From Variovorax flavidus (GTDB lineage: Bacteria > Pseudomonadota > Gammaproteobacteria > Burkholderiales > Burkholderiaceae_C), in NCBI RefSeq assembly GCF_030317145.1, contig NZ_JASZYE010000003.1, positions 744,001 to 808,000 on the forward strand: a DNA stretch of 64,000 bases, in the 5' to 3' direction. A program made the translations under genes and the position numbers. Numbering within the stretch: position 1 is the first letter of the stretch; each line of letters starts with the position of its first letter. The notes beneath the pieces were generated by a model. That model saw nothing but the letters and a program-made list of their open reading frames with translations. It ran no database searches and was not told the origin of the DNA. Positions 43,260 through 51,562 of the stretch are shown in pieces.

Positions 43260-44060
43260 TCAACGCACCATTTCAGGGCCGAGACGTGCGCCAAACGCGT
43301 GCAGGCCCGCCAGCAACTGCGCATAGGCGGGCCCGATTTTGTCGGCGTCGCCCTTCACACCGAGTTCGATGTGTCGCCCATGTTCGGCGTGGTCCACACT
43401 CGGCAGGCTGAACACCTTGATGCCGGCATGCGCCTGCTCGATGGCTTCCATCAGCGGGGTCAACGTGGCCTCCATCGCGCCGTAGACGATCACGGATCTT
43501 TCGGCGGCGCGGCCGCGGGCGAAGAGGTCGGGATATCGCTCATCGAGAACCGATTCGATCATCGGCCAGGCCATGACCGGGAAGCCGGGCACGAAGTGCA
43601 CGTCGCCGACACTGAAGCCGGGGATCTTGTTGTACGGGTTGCGGATGATGTTGGCGCCCAACGGGAAGACACCCATGTTGAGACGGTGGATGTTGTCCGG
43701 CCGGTCTGGCTCGTAGACCGTACCCTGCTCGCGCGCGGTGTCCTGCATGCGCTCGCGAATCAGCGCCTCGGCCTCCGGATGCAACCCGAGTGGTACGCCG
43801 AGAGCCGCGGCCGCGCACTGGCGCGTGTGGTCGTCGGGCGTGGCGCCGATTCCGCCAGTCGAGAACACGATGTCGCCGGAAGCGAAGGCGCGCGCCAGCG
43901 CCGCCGTGATGCGCACCGGCACATCGCCGACGTATTCGGCCCATCCCAGTTCGAGTCCGCGCTCGGAGAGCAACTCGATGACCTTGGGCATGTGCTTGTC
44001 GATGCGCTTGCCAGAGAGGATTTCGTCGCCGACGACGATCAGACCGAATGAACGACTCAT
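43260..44060 (-). CDS. Competence/damage-inducible protein A-like (MoaB/Mog domain) protein
   Basis: 266 residues with a MoCF-binding (MoaB/Mog) domain: FGLIVVGDEILSGKRIDKHMPKVIELL, FSTGGIGATPDDHTRQC and VHFVPGFPVMAWPMIESVL. It lacks the C-terminal amidase domain of full CinA. Related to the N-terminal CinA pyrophosphatase part, so hydrolysis of ADP-ribose or a molybdopterin-like ligand is possible. The ATG overlaps the EI24 gene stop by ATGA. glnA starts 147 bases downstream on the same strand. Confidence 0.87.
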   Translation of the reverse strand: MSRSFGLIVVGDEILSGKRIDKHMPKVIELLSERGLELGWAEYVGDVPVRITAALARAFASGDIVFSTGGIGATPDDHTRQCAAAALGVPLGLHPEAEALIRERMQDTAREQGTVYEPDRPDNIHRLNMGVFPLGANIIRNPYNKIPGFSVGDVHFVPGFPVMAWPMIESVLDERYPDLFARGRAAERSVIVYGAMEATLTPLMEAIEQAHAGIKVFSLPSVDHAEHGRHIELGVKGDADKIGPAYAQLLAGLHAFGARLGPEMVR

Positions 44061-44929
44061 GGGGCACCCCATTGGCTTGCGGCCGCGTTGGCGTCGGCCA
44101 ACTCGACCGCGGGTGGTGAAACAGCTGCGACCGCGCGCTGCACGCGCAATTGCGCCAGCGCGTCGAGGCAATAGTGTGCGAACCACAGCGCCGAGAACGC
44201 AAAGACCAGCGTGTAGATCCAGATCGCAACGGGCACGAGCACGAAGAAGGCGGCTGCGAACAGCACGCCGGATGCCCAGACGATGCTCGGCGCCGCTCCC
44301 AGGTAGCCGCACAGCACACCGATGCCCAGCAGCGTCAGGCGGTGGATCCGAAGGAGTTCGTCGCGCTCCTCCGGGCTCGCATGCTCGGCGAGCGCGTCGA
44401 AGCTCATCACGCGATAGGTCAGCCAGCCCCAGATGAGCGGCGGGAGGATCAGGACCAGCGGCGGGATGAGCCAGAGCGGCATCGAAACCACGAGCGCCAG
44501 CATGGCCAGCAGGGTCAGGCCGAGCGAGCGGGCAACGCTGCCGATGAAGGATGCGCCCTTCTTGCGCTCCAGCGAAGGAAAGCGCCGCTCCGCCACCAGG
44601 CGGGTGAGCGCGGGTGCCATGAAGCCGGCAACGATCAGCAGCGACGCCACCACGATCAACGGCGTGGCCGCGAACACAACCACCAGCGGCGCGAGCATGG
44701 CGGTGACATCGCCCGAGAACATGCGGCCAATCCAGGCCCAGAAGCCGGCCAGCAGGGGCCAGGCGTCCAGCGCCTGGCGGGTCCATGCGACGGACGCATC
44801 CCAGTAGAAGTAGCCGAACACCGCCGCGAGCAGCACCATGAGCCCTAGCGGCAGCAAGGACAGCACGATCACGCGCGGGTGCATGCAATAGGCGACAGAA
44901 CGCCAGAATGAATCGAGAAGAAGACGCAT
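44057..44929 (-). CDS. EI24 domain-containing membrane protein (CysZ-like)
   Basis: A 290-residue inner-membrane protein of the EI24/CysZ family, with about four to five hydrophobic segments (VIVLSLLPLGLMVLLAAVFGYFYW; MLAPLVVVFAATPLIVVASLLIVAGFM; LTLLAMLALVVSMPLWLIPPLVLILPPLIWGWL; LLGIGVLCGYLGAAPSIVWASGVLFAAAFFVLVPVAIW). CysZ transports sulfate; many EI24 proteins outside enterics are unassigned, and no cys genes are nearby. It is coupled to the MoaB-like gene. Confidence 0.86.
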   Translation of the reverse strand: MRLLLDSFWRSVAYCMHPRVIVLSLLPLGLMVLLAAVFGYFYWDASVAWTRQALDAWPLLAGFWAWIGRMFSGDVTAMLAPLVVVFAATPLIVVASLLIVAGFMAPALTRLVAERRFPSLERKKGASFIGSVARSLGLTLLAMLALVVSMPLWLIPPLVLILPPLIWGWLTYRVMSFDALAEHASPEERDELLRIHRLTLLGIGVLCGYLGAAPSIVWASGVLFAAAFFVLVPVAIWIYTLVFAFSALWFAHYCLDALAQLRVQRAVAAVSPPAVELADANAAASQWGAP

Positions 44930-44965
44930 CGATGTCGAGGATAACGCCAGCGTGTGGAGCGGCGG

Positions 44966-45937
44966 TCAGCCTCGGCTGACGAGTCGCCGGAGCCCCAGCC
45001 ATTGCTGCGACCAGAAGCCGCGTCCGTAGTCCTTCACACGGCCACGGTCGTCGGGCTCGACCTGGTCGCGAATGCCTGTCGGGTCGTAGCGATCCTCGAA
45101 ATTCACCGTCCTGAACAGCATGTCCCACCAGGGAAGCAGCACGCCGAAGTTGTGACCGCCGAGCGTCTTCGGGCCTTGCGACTCATGCCCGATCCCGATG
45201 CTGTGGTGCAGGCGGTGGAAGCGCGGACTGATCCAGAGCCGCTCACCGATCGCGCCGAAACTCAAGCGCAGGTTGGCGTGCTGCAGGCTCTCGCTCAGTT
45301 GCATGAATGCGACGATGGCGATGAACTGCCCCGGCGCGACGCCAATCAACTGGGCGACGATCACGATGATCGTGTCGTGAATCACGTCGTCGAGCAGGTG
45401 GTTGCGGTTGTCGCTCCACATCGTCATCTGGCGCTGCGAATGATGAAGCGAATGCAGGGCCCACCACCATTCGAAACGGTGCTGCCCGCGATGAATGATG
45501 TATTCGACGAGATCCAGCACGAGGAGGTAGATCACGAGCGTGACCCAGGGCACGTCAGTGACGCCGGGCCAGAGCTGATCGAGATGGAAAGTTCCCCAGC
45601 CCGCCGAGCGCACCGCGCCCAGCGCGTCGTCGAAGAGTGGCTGGAGCGCGAAGAACATCGCCAGCCGGAAGAGGCCCAGCCGGTGGATCAGCGTATAGAT
45701 CACGTCGATGCGGATGGCCGGCCGGTCGACCACCGGCTCGGCCGGGCGCCAGCGCTGCAGCGGGCCGATCACGGCCAGCAGCACCGCGATCTGGATGAGG
45801 CCGACCAACAGCCAGCCCGTCGCGTCGAACGCGTCCTCGACCCAGCCGCCCAGGCCGACGGCGTAGACCACAGGCTGAATCGCCGTCTCGAACAGCCATT
45901 GCTGCAGGTTCGCAAACAAGTCAGTGAGCCAATCCAT
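44966..45937 (-). CDS. Sterol desaturase/fatty acid hydroxylase family protein
   Basis: A 323-residue di-iron membrane oxygenase family member. The His clusters are IIHRGQHRFEWWWALHSLHHS (HxxxH and HxxHH), HANLRLSF and FHRLHHSIG. Hydrophobic segments flank them (VGLIQIAVLLAVIG, WVTLVIYLLVLDLVEYI, IIVIVAQLIGVAPGQFIAIVAF). Related enzymes hydroxylate or desaturate lipid chains or carotenoids. The substrate is unknown, and neighbours do not reveal it. Confidence 0.9.
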   Translation of the reverse strand: MDWLTDLFANLQQWLFETAIQPVVYAVGLGGWVEDAFDATGWLLVGLIQIAVLLAVIGPLQRWRPAEPVVDRPAIRIDVIYTLIHRLGLFRLAMFFALQPLFDDALGAVRSAGWGTFHLDQLWPGVTDVPWVTLVIYLLVLDLVEYIIHRGQHRFEWWWALHSLHHSQRQMTMWSDNRNHLLDDVIHDTIIVIVAQLIGVAPGQFIAIVAFMQLSESLQHANLRLSFGAIGERLWISPRFHRLHHSIGIGHESQGPKTLGGHNFGVLLPWWDMLFRTVNFEDRYDPTGIRDQVEPDDRGRVKDYGRGFWSQQWLGLRRLVSRG

Positions 45938-45968
45938 TGGCGTGCGATCCCGGCCGTTGCGGAAAGGT

Positions 45969-46766
45969 TCAGGGATGCGCCGAGATCCAACTGCGGTAGG
46001 CCGGATGCTGGCGCAGCGTCTCGAAGCAGAAGCCCTTGGCCTTGAGCCCGACGATCAGCGGTTCGAGATCGGCAGGCGCCCATGGATCCTTGCGCGACCA
46101 GATGCCCAGGTGCGCCAGCAGGATGTCGCCCGGCTCGATCTTGTCGAGCGCCTGTTGCAGCAGCTTCTCGTTGCTGAACTTCTCGCTGGGCAACTCGTCG
46201 CCGAGGAAGCCTGCAGGCGCCCAGCCGACGTGCTCGAAGCCGCAGGCCTTGGCGGCCGCCAGCAGTTTGGGCGAAGTCTTGCCGCCCGGTGCCCGGAACA
46301 GCGGAAGCGGCTTCTTGCCGGTGATGTCCTGCAGGCGCTCGGAAGCCTTGGCCACGTTGGCGCAGTACTGCTTGGCGTCCCAGGTGAACTCACGTCCCGC
46401 GAAAGCACCTGCCGTCGGCTTGATGCGAAAGCGCGGCTCGACGCTCGGCAGATCGCCGCGCCAATAGGCATGGTCGTATGTATGGGACGCGAACTCATGC
46501 CCTTCAGCCGCCCTCGCCTTCCACCATGGCGCCCAGTGGTTGTCGAGGCTGTCGCCGTCGGTCTGGGTGCGCTCTGCCGCGGCAAAGAAAGTGACGCGGA
46601 CGTCCTGCCGCTTCAGCACTTCGGCCACCAGGGGCGCAACACCCATGTGGCCGGTGTCGAAGGTCAGATACACCGGCTTGCTGCAGGTGCCTTGGGCGAC
46701 CGCGCCGGTGGAGACGACCGAAGCCGCCACCAGGAGCAACGCGGCCCCGAACTCAGATCTTGGCAT
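45969..46766 (-). CDS. Polysaccharide deacetylase (NodB-like) family protein
   Basis: 265 residues. Signal peptide MPRSEFGAALLLVAASVVSTGAVA. NodB homology: motif 1 reads LTFDTGHMG (usual TFDDG), motif 2 FASHTYDHAYW (HxxxH zinc ligands), motif 3 LFRAPGGKTS, later GDILLAHLG. The metal-ligand second Asp of motif 1 is Thr, a variation seen in PdaA-like groups (TFDNG), so activity may still be present. It overlaps the preceding beta-propeller gene by 14 bases, so it is in the ggt operon string. Likely acts on a periplasmic polysaccharide or peptidoglycan. Confidence 0.88.
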   Translation of the reverse strand: MPRSEFGAALLLVAASVVSTGAVAQGTCSKPVYLTFDTGHMGVAPLVAEVLKRQDVRVTFFAAAERTQTDGDSLDNHWAPWWKARAAEGHEFASHTYDHAYWRGDLPSVEPRFRIKPTAGAFAGREFTWDAKQYCANVAKASERLQDITGKKPLPLFRAPGGKTSPKLLAAAKACGFEHVGWAPAGFLGDELPSEKFSNEKLLQQALDKIEPGDILLAHLGIWSRKDPWAPADLEPLIVGLKAKGFCFETLRQHPAYRSWISAHP

Positions 46767-47739
46767 GGTCAAGGGTCCAGACACCATGCGGCGAACGGCC
46801 CACGTTAACCTGTCGCACCACCTTGCGGCTGGCAAGGTCGACCACGCTGAGCTTCTTGGCCCAGCGCGAGGTGACGAAGAGCGTCTTGCCGTCGGCCGAG
46901 ACATCCATGCAATCGGGCCCACCCGGCACCGGATAGGTGTCGGTGACTGTGAGCGTCTGGATGTCGATGCGGCTGATCGTGTTGGCCACGCGATTGCTGA
47001 CGAACACGCTGCGGCCGTCGCCTGCCGAACGGAATGCGTGGGCTCCCTTGCCGGTCAGGAGCTTGCCGACCAGTTTGGGCTGGGCACCCGCCACGTCGAA
47101 CACCTGCACGCCATCGCTGCCCGTCAGGCCGACCAGCAGCGTCTTGCCGTCGTGGATGCCGAAGATGTCAGCCGGCATCGGGCCGGTGGGCGTACGCCAG
47201 CGGATGGTTTGCGTGGCAAGGTCCACGGCGATCAACTCGTCGCTGTCCTGCATGGTGACGTAGGCCGTCGTGCTCTTGCCGTCGATCCAGATATGGCTCG
47301 GGGTCTTGCCGGTGGGAATGCGCTTGACGAGCTTGGGCTCCTTGCCATCCCATCGGTAGATGTCGACATGGTTCAAGCGGTTGGCCGCCGTGACGAACCA
47401 CTTCATGTCCGGCGAGAAGCGCAGGTGATACGGGTCGATGATCCCGTAGACCACGCGCTGGACTTCGGCCGTGCGGGGGTTCAGGAAGGTCAGCGAATCA
47501 CCAGCCGAGTTGGCGACGATCAACGAACTCTGATCGGGCGCGAGGTAGAGGTGGTGCGGCTCCTTGCCGGTCGGAATGCGCTGCTTCTCGGCCCAATTGC
47601 CCGGATCGATCACGCTCACCGTCGCGTCGAGCGAATTGAGCACGAAGATGGGAGGGGGTTCGGCGGCTTGCGACGGCAGCACCGCGCAGGCAAACAAAAA
47701 GGCCGCTAGACGGCCCGTCAGGAATGAATTGGAGCGCAA
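46753..47739 (-). CDS. YncE-like beta-propeller repeat protein (periplasmic)
   Basis: 328 residues from a TTG at 47739 that gives a good signal peptide (RSNSFLTGRLAAFLFACAVLPSQAA). GTG 47763 is an alternative. About seven NHL/WD-type blades repeat motifs such as IFVLNSLDATVSVIDPGNW, SLIVANSAGDSLTFLNPRT, TAYVTMQDSDELIAVDLATQ and SVFVSNRVANTISRIDIQTL. This is the YVTN beta-propeller pattern. Such proteins act in binding or scaffold roles in the periplasm. Its function is unknown. Confidence 0.85.
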   Translation of the reverse strand: MRSNSFLTGRLAAFLFACAVLPSQAAEPPPIFVLNSLDATVSVIDPGNWAEKQRIPTGKEPHHLYLAPDQSSLIVANSAGDSLTFLNPRTAEVQRVVYGIIDPYHLRFSPDMKWFVTAANRLNHVDIYRWDGKEPKLVKRIPTGKTPSHIWIDGKSTTAYVTMQDSDELIAVDLATQTIRWRTPTGPMPADIFGIHDGKTLLVGLTGSDGVQVFDVAGAQPKLVGKLLTGKGAHAFRSAGDGRSVFVSNRVANTISRIDIQTLTVTDTYPVPGGPDCMDVSADGKTLFVTSRWAKKLSVVDLASRKVVRQVNVGRSPHGVWTLDHAKI

Positions 47740-47771
47740 GGGACGTTTCCGGCAGAAGACCACTTTGGATT

Positions 47772-48530
47772 CTAACGAGCGACTGTCACAGGAAGCTGAC
47801 TGCCACGAGCGTTTCGCAGGGCGTCGACCTCCTCCGGTCGCAGCCAGCGCCACTGACCGGGCGCCAGGTCGTCGGGCAAGGCAAGGATGCCGATGCGCGA
47901 TCGGTGCAAGGCCTCGACCCGGTTGCCGACAGCCGCCAGCATGCGCTTGACCTGGTGGTACTTCCCCTCTGTGAGAGTGAGGCTCAGATGCAATGGCCCG
48001 GCCAGCTCGCACGCGGCCGCGCGGACCGGCTTCGGGTCGTCGTCCAGGACCACACCGGCGAGCAGGCGCGCCACCTGCGCGTCATCGACCGGATGCTTGG
48101 TCGTGACCTCGTAGACCTTCGGAACATGGTGCTTCGGCGAACCCATCCGGTGAATGAACTGGCCGTCGTCGGTCAACAGCAGCAAGCCTGTGGTGTCCTG
48201 GTCGAGCCGGCCGATCGCCTGCACGCCCTGCACCGCGCCTTTGTTCGGCCGCAAGCGCAAAGGCGACGGCAGCAAGGTGTAGATGCTGGGATAGGTTGAC
48301 GGCTTCTGGGAGCACTCCGTCCCTGCCGGCTTGTGCAGCATCAGGTACGCTTTCTCGTGGTACTCCCACTCGGTGCCCTGCACGGTGAAGCGAAGACCTT
48401 CGGTCTCGATATCCGCGCCCGGATCGTCCACCGGAGAGCCCGCGATGGTCACGAAGCCCTGCTGGACCAGCCCGGCGCAGACTCGGCGTGTGCCGAAACC
48501 CTGCGTGTAGAGAATTTCCTCTATGCGCAT
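47772..48530 (-). CDS. rsuA: 16S rRNA pseudouridine synthase (RsuA family)
   Basis: 252 residues. An S4-like N-terminal part (MRIEEILYTQGFGTRRVCAGLVQQGFVTIAG) binds RNA. The catalytic Asp is in AIGRLDQDTTGLLLLTDDG, followed by KVYEVTTKHP and EGKYHQVKRMLAAVGNRVEALHR. This matches RsuA (pseudouridine 516 of 16S rRNA), although RluE/RluB are relatives. Its start shares a base with the ggt stop (TGATG), so translation is coupled. Confidence 0.9.
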   Translation of the reverse strand: MRIEEILYTQGFGTRRVCAGLVQQGFVTIAGSPVDDPGADIETEGLRFTVQGTEWEYHEKAYLMLHKPAGTECSQKPSTYPSIYTLLPSPLRLRPNKGAVQGVQAIGRLDQDTTGLLLLTDDGQFIHRMGSPKHHVPKVYEVTTKHPVDDAQVARLLAGVVLDDDPKPVRAAACELAGPLHLSLTLTEGKYHQVKRMLAAVGNRVEALHRSRIGILALPDDLAPGQWRWLRPEEVDALRNARGSQLPVTVAR

Positions 48531-50266
48531 CAGTAGCCGAGCGCCAGTCCGGTGTTGCGGCGCGGATCGTTGGCGCCATAGAAGCGGTTGGCGCCCACCG
48601 GCTTGCCACCGAGCGACGGTGCGCCGACGATGATCGCCGCCACATGGTTGGCGGGCTGCGGCACCCCCAGGTTGTGGCCCATGTCCGCCAGGATCTTGCG
48701 AGTGTCCGGCGAGAGCGCGAAGGTCTCCACGTTGGTCACGTCCGGCAGCCATTGCTGGTGGAAGCGCGGTGCGTCGACCGCCTCCTGCACGTTCATTCCA
48801 TAGTCGACCACATTGAGGATCGAGTGGAGCACGACCGTGATGATGCGGCTGCCGCCCGGTGTACCGACCACGAAGACCGGCTTGCCATCCTTGGTCATGA
48901 CGGTCGGACTCATCGAACTCAGCGGACGCTTGCCCGGCGCGATGGCATTGGCTTCGCCCTGCACGAGGCCATACATGTTGGGCACGCCGACCTTCGAGGT
49001 GAAATCGTCCATCTCGTTGTTGAGCAGCACGCCGGTCTTGGCGGCCGTCACCTTGGCGCCGAACCAGTCATTGAGCGTGTAGGTCACCGAGACCGCATTG
49101 CCCCACTGGTCGACGATGGAATAGTGCGTGGTGTTGCTGCCCTCGTGCGGGGCGACGCCGGGCTTGATGTCCTTGGAGACGCCCGCCTTCGCCGGGTCGA
49201 TCACGCCACGGATTTTTGCGGCATAGCCCTTATCGAGCAGCCGGTCGAGCGGATTCTTCACGAAGTCGGGATCGCCAAGGTAGCTGTTGCGATCGACGTA
49301 CGCGTGGCGCATGGCCTCGATCTGGTAGTGCACGGCCTGAGCCGAGCGGAAGCCGAGGTCCTTGAGCGGATAGCCCTCGAGGATGTTCAGCATCTCGCAG
49401 ATCACCACGCCACCCGAACTCGGCGGCGGCGCCGAGACCACGTGATAGCCCCGGTAATCGCACTCGACCGGCGGTAGCTCGCGCGTCTGGTACTGGTCGA
49501 GGTCGGCCTGCGTGATGAGCCCCTTGCCGGCCTGGCTGGATGCCACGATCGCGGCACCCACGGGGCCCGTGTAGAAGCCGTCGGTACCGTTGCGGCTGAT
49601 GGCCCTGAGCGTCCTGGCCAGGTCCTTCTGGACCAACTTCTGGCCGACCGCGAACGGTTCGCCCTTGTTCAGGAAGATCGCGCCAGAGACGGGATCCTTC
49701 TTGAAGTCGGACGTGGCGGTGGTCAGCATGTCGATGTCGCCCTGCTGCAGGACAAAACCGCGCTCGGCCAGTGCGATCGAGGGGGCAATCAGGGCGGCGC
49801 GCTTCATCGTGCCGTACTTCTCGCGGGCCAGTTCGAGCCCGGAAACGGTGCCCGGTACGCCGACAGCCAAGTGGCCGTTGGTGCTCAGGCCCTTGATGAC
49901 ATTGCCATCCTTGTCAAGGTACATGTTGGCAGTCGCTGCCAGTGGCGCCTTCTCACGGAAATCCAGGAAGGTCTTCCGTCCATCGGCCAATTGCACGGTC
50001 ATGAACCCACCGCCGCCAAGGTTGCCCGCCGCGGGATAGACCACCGCCAACGCGTAACCGACCGCGACCGCAGAGTCGATCGCGTTGCCGCCCCGCTTGA
50101 GCACGTCGACACCGACCTTGGTGGCGAGATGCTGGGCGCTGACGACCATCCCGTTTTCGGCTGCGACCGGCGCCACCGAAGCCGCGTGAAGTTGCGCGGC
50201 TCCGGCCAACGCAAGCGTGAGTGCGACGGAAGTGCGAAGCGCCACTGTCCATTCCAGATTTTTCAT
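48530..50266 (-). CDS. ggt: Gamma-glutamyltransferase
   Basis: Periplasmic N-terminal nucleophile hydrolase that cleaves glutathione and gamma-glutamyl peptides. 578 residues with signal peptide (MKNLEWTVALRTSVALTLALAGAAQLHAA). AVGYALAVVYPAAGNLGGGGFM and SAPPPSSGGVVICEMLNI form the large subunit; autocleavage occurs before catalytic Thr379 in GSNTTHYSIVDQWGNAVS; GTPGGSRIITVV binds the gamma-glutamyl group. It heads a possible ggt-rsuA-yncE-deacetylase transcript. Confidence 0.96.
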   Translation of the reverse strand: MKNLEWTVALRTSVALTLALAGAAQLHAASVAPVAAENGMVVSAQHLATKVGVDVLKRGGNAIDSAVAVGYALAVVYPAAGNLGGGGFMTVQLADGRKTFLDFREKAPLAATANMYLDKDGNVIKGLSTNGHLAVGVPGTVSGLELAREKYGTMKRAALIAPSIALAERGFVLQQGDIDMLTTATSDFKKDPVSGAIFLNKGEPFAVGQKLVQKDLARTLRAISRNGTDGFYTGPVGAAIVASSQAGKGLITQADLDQYQTRELPPVECDYRGYHVVSAPPPSSGGVVICEMLNILEGYPLKDLGFRSAQAVHYQIEAMRHAYVDRNSYLGDPDFVKNPLDRLLDKGYAAKIRGVIDPAKAGVSKDIKPGVAPHEGSNTTHYSIVDQWGNAVSVTYTLNDWFGAKVTAAKTGVLLNNEMDDFTSKVGVPNMYGLVQGEANAIAPGKRPLSSMSPTVMTKDGKPVFVVGTPGGSRIITVVLHSILNVVDYGMNVQEAVDAPRFHQQWLPDVTNVETFALSPDTRKILADMGHNLGVPQPANHVAAIIVGAPSLGGKPVGANRFYGANDPRRNTGLALGY

Positions 50267-50490
50267 GTTTCGTGTCCCATGTATGCCGCAGCGACGTCGG
50301 GGACTATAGCTCGCGCATGCAGGGCGAAAGAGAGCATGGCCATGTCGTGCGACACGGCCCGTGCAATACCCGCGGAGTGAAGGATCTCGGGCGCTCTGGC
50401 GACGGCGATCGGCACCGCAAACGCGAGGAAGGGAGAGGTTCCGGGGGTGAGCCCGGCGCCGAGCTCTTCGTCGGTGCCGGTTGTCGTGTG
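50267..50490. other. Gap between ggt and ssrA
   Basis: 224 bases without a supported gene. It holds the ggt leader at the left and, at the right edge, the hairpin at 50453-50480 just beyond the tmRNA 3' end. Nothing else was recognised. Confidence 0.5.
50453..50480 (-). terminator. Hairpin just downstream of tmRNA
   Basis: On the minus strand CCGGCACCGA / TCGGCGCCGG pair in a 10-bp stem with one mismatch, loop CGAAGAGC, beginning 11 bases after the tmRNA CCA. There is no T-run, so it is either a weak terminator or a 3' processing structure. Confidence 0.45.
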
Positions 50491-50878
50491 TGGTGGAGCT
50501 GGGGGGATTTGAACCCCCGTCCGCAAGCCTTCTTCGCGCAGATCTACATGTTTAGCGGTCTGATTTAGGTCTCGCCACCGGTGTCGCGCAGTCGCACGCT
50601 ACACCGGCCGCCAGTACCCTATTTTCTCGTCCCGACCCAAGGTACCCGGATCGGAGCCAGCCCATGTAGATTATCTTTGCAGCCGGGAGGCGTCAGATTG
50701 CTCTAGCGCCCCCTTGCCCAGCCCATCGGCATGCTGTTGCAAAGCTCACCGGCAATTAAGCGGCGAGTGCGAAACGTTCGTCGTTTGCAGTTAGTTTGTT
50801 TGAATCTGTTTTACGAGCGCATTCAGCTCGACATGCCCCGCTGCGATTCCGAACCCGCGTCGAAACCAGTGCAGCCCC
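50491..50878 (-). ncRNA. ssrA: Transfer-messenger RNA (tmRNA)
   Basis: Rescues stalled ribosomes with SmpB. About 388 bases on the minus strand. The 5' end GGGGCTGCACTGGTTTCGACG pairs with the 3' end AGCTCC-ACCA; a tRNA-like T arm (GGACGGGGGTTCAAATCCCCC) precedes the CCA. The tag reading frame lies at 50756-50788. The 3' CCA is encoded. The gene lies between ggt and gph on the minus strand. Confidence 0.97.
50756..50788 (-). other. tmRNA tag-peptide reading frame
   Basis: Resume codon GCA followed by AAC GAC GAA CGT TTC GCA CTC GCC GCT TAA encodes ANDERFALAA, a degradation tag with the standard ALAA end recognised by ClpXP and other proteases. This tag form is typical of Burkholderiales. Confidence 0.93.
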
Positions 50879-50887
50879 AAGCGATTC

Positions 50888-50914
50888 ATTTTAGGCCTGT
50901 TTGAGCAACTGCAA
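50888..50914 (-). promoter_or_regulatory. Candidate ssrA promoter
   Basis: On the minus strand TTGCAG, 15 bases, TAAAAT, with the tmRNA 5' G nine bases after the -10. The spacing is short for sigma-70, but both boxes are good. The promoter overlaps the last codons and stop of gph. Confidence 0.5.
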
Positions 50915-51562
50915 GAGCTCGAGGGGCGAAGAAATGGCGGCGTCTGCGTCCCACCGCGCCACTTCCGCCTGTTCGCCCATATAGCCGTAGGTTGCGGCCA
51001 CGGTTCGCATGCCAGCGGCACGGCCGGCCATGATGTCTCGCTCGTCATCGCCGACATAGACACAGGAGGTCGGCGGCACGCCGAGCTGGCGCGCCGCTTC
51101 GAACAAGGGCTCCGGATGGGGTTTGGCGTAAGGCGTCGTGTCACCGCTGACGATGGCTCGGGCCGTGTCAAACAGGGGGATCGAACGCGTGAGGGGGCCC
51201 GTGAATCGAACCGACTTGTTGGTGACCACTCCCCATCGCAAGCCACGCGCTCGGAGCGCCTCGACCAGTTCGGCCACGCCCTCGAAGACCTGCGTGTTGC
51301 GAAGCATCCGAGCCTCGTAGTTGAGGAAGAACTCTTCGCGGAGCGCCGGAAATTCGGGCGAATCCGGCGTGATGCCGAACGCCACGCCCAGCATGCCGCG
51401 TGCGCCGGCACCGGCCATCGGGCGATAGCGCTCCAGCGGGATCGAAGCAAGCCCCCGGCCCGTGCGCATCTGGTCGGCTGCGGCGCCAAGGTCCGGGGCG
51501 CTGTCGATCAAAGTGCCGTCGAGGTCGAAAAGGACGGCTTGTGTTTCGTTGCCCCCCCTCAC
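50891..51562 (-). CDS. gph: Phosphoglycolate phosphatase (HAD family)
   Basis: Dephosphorylates 2-phosphoglycolate, formed mainly in DNA repair. 223 residues. HAD motif I is VLFDLDGTLIDSAPDL (nucleophile Asp), motif II VVTNKS, motif III KPHPEPLFEAA, motif IV CVYVGDDERDIMAG. The GTG start at 51562 overlaps the ubiG stop (GTGA); pairing of ubiG with gph is common in proteobacteria and supports this assignment over other HAD phosphatases. Confidence 0.93.
   Translation of the reverse strand: MRGGNETQAVLFDLDGTLIDSAPDLGAAADQMRTGRGLASIPLERYRPMAGAGARGMLGVAFGITPDSPEFPALREEFFLNYEARMLRNTQVFEGVAELVEALRARGLRWGVVTNKSVRFTGPLTRSIPLFDTARAIVSGDTTPYAKPHPEPLFEAARQLGVPPTSCVYVGDDERDIMAGRAAGMRTVAATYGYMGEQAEVARWDADAAISSPLELLQLLKQA

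Noticed and set aside
47690..47720. Terminator-like hairpin GGCCG/CGGCC with T-run inside the YncE-like gene
   Set aside because: It encodes the hydrophobic signal peptide core (TGRLAAFLF), which explains the T-rich codons; likely chance.
50263..50526. 87-codon minus-strand frame running out of the tmRNA 3' end
   Set aside because: Its start (MRTGVQIPPAPP) is translated tmRNA T-arm sequence, a common false call.
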